50,456 bases of DNA from Methanoculleus sp. UBA208. Its GTDB lineage: Archaea > Halobacteriota > Methanomicrobia > Methanomicrobiales > Methanoculleaceae. The notes under the pieces were generated by a model. The model was not told the DNA's origin and made no database searches. It saw only the letters and a list, made by a program, of their open reading frames with translations. Below, piece after piece: positions 50,208 to 50,456 of the stretch. Where the stretch lies: positions 1 to 50,456 of the forward strand of contig NZ_DAFZ01000093.1 in NCBI RefSeq assembly GCF_002498065.1. Reading direction: 5' to 3'. The position numbers and the translations under genes were made by a program. How positions within the stretch are numbered: position 1 is the first letter of the stretch; each line of letters opens with the position of its first letter.

Positions 50208-50456
50208 TCTCATTTTCTGGCTGGACCCACTCCATCCGGCGGCTTCGCCGCGCCCTTGCTAATAACATAGGGTTGTTTCCGGGGACGTTATCGGCATGTA
50301 GGGCCGGTGGTGCTTGTTACCTGCTATATCCCGTGTACGGATTTCGTGGGGGTATCGCCACGCACTGCCCCCGCCCCTCGGGGTGGGGAACGACTTCCCC
50401 TTCGGGGAAGGAATTTGAGCACCGCAGGTGCGGAGGAGGGGGCCGAAGGCCGGGCG
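50208..50456. other. Gene-free right edge
   Basis: No gene. A small hairpin GGCGGC-TTC-GCCGC lies near 50240, and the last 105 bases are copy C of the hairpin repeat, which may continue past the window. Confidence 0.55.
50352..50456 (+). repeat. Hairpin repeat, copy C (three stems)
   Basis: Begins GTATCGCCACGCACTG, followed by stem 1 with a G-T pair in place of G-C (CCCCGCCCC-TC-GGGGTGGGG), spacer AACGA, stem 2 (CTTCCCC-TTC-GGGGAAG), spacer GAATTTGA, stem 3 (GCACC-GCA-GGTGC, 50419-50431), then GGGGGCCGAAGGCC as in copy A. The element may extend beyond the window end. Confidence 0.7.

Overview
The window is archaeal and most likely comes from a Methanoculleus-type methanogen (Methanomicrobiales). 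Pointers are geranylgeranylglyceryl-phosphate synthase (ether lipids), an archaeal threonyl-tRNA synthetase with its own editing domain, a long archaeal topoisomerase IA, family B DNA polymerase, an XPD/Rad3-type helicase, archaeal type IV pilins, a probable PGF-CTERM surface protein, high G+C, and TATA boxes placed so that several messages would be leaderless. The order-level assignment rests on overall gene content; no rRNA is present to confirm it. I found no rRNA, tRNA, CRISPR array or insertion sequence.

Layout. (1) 257-10995, minus strand: a housekeeping block reading right to left as asparagine-synthase-like ATP pyrophosphatase, gatC, gatA, gatB, topA, GGGP synthase, TrmJ-like methyltransferase and dcd, mostly overlapping or a few bases apart, then thrS with its own promoter. 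(2) 11161-18327: a type IV pilus/secretion operon (ATPase, TadC/FlaJ-like platform, two pilins), a nucleoside-recognition membrane protein on the plus strand, and two further pilins. (3) 18847-29772, plus strand: a metal/tetrapyrrole locus. It holds a PGF-CTERM-like surface protein, a substrate-binding protein with an EF-hand loop, a FecCD permease, an ATPase, CobN and a lipoprotein candidate, all overlapping, followed by a small unknown gene and a fused ChlI-ChlD chelatase motor, each behind a similar AT-rich upstream sequence. (4) 30169-31091: a membrane protein plus winged-helix pair, bordered by a decayed copy of the purB 3' end. (5) 31110-36119, minus strand: purB, then CorA, MscS, CorA and a small DUF5654-like membrane protein. 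(6) 36333-41947, plus strand: XPD-like helicase, MGMT, ketopantoate reductase, MobA-like protein and a beta-propeller surface protein. (7) 41948-42613: a gene-free, hairpin-rich repeat region. (8) 42614-50207: pyrK/pyrD (minus), malate dehydrogenase/polB (plus), and three poorly characterised genes. A related hairpin repeat closes the window.

The most interesting parts are the CobN / ChlID / ABC-importer locus, which looks like one uptake-and-metalation system whose substrate and metal cannot be read from sequence, and the modular hairpin repeats, where one stem is kept as a hairpin while its sequence is replaced between copies. A relic of purB, an asparagine-synthase-like protein without a glutaminase nucleophile beside gatCAB, and a perfect inverted repeat at the front of that operon are smaller points worth checking.
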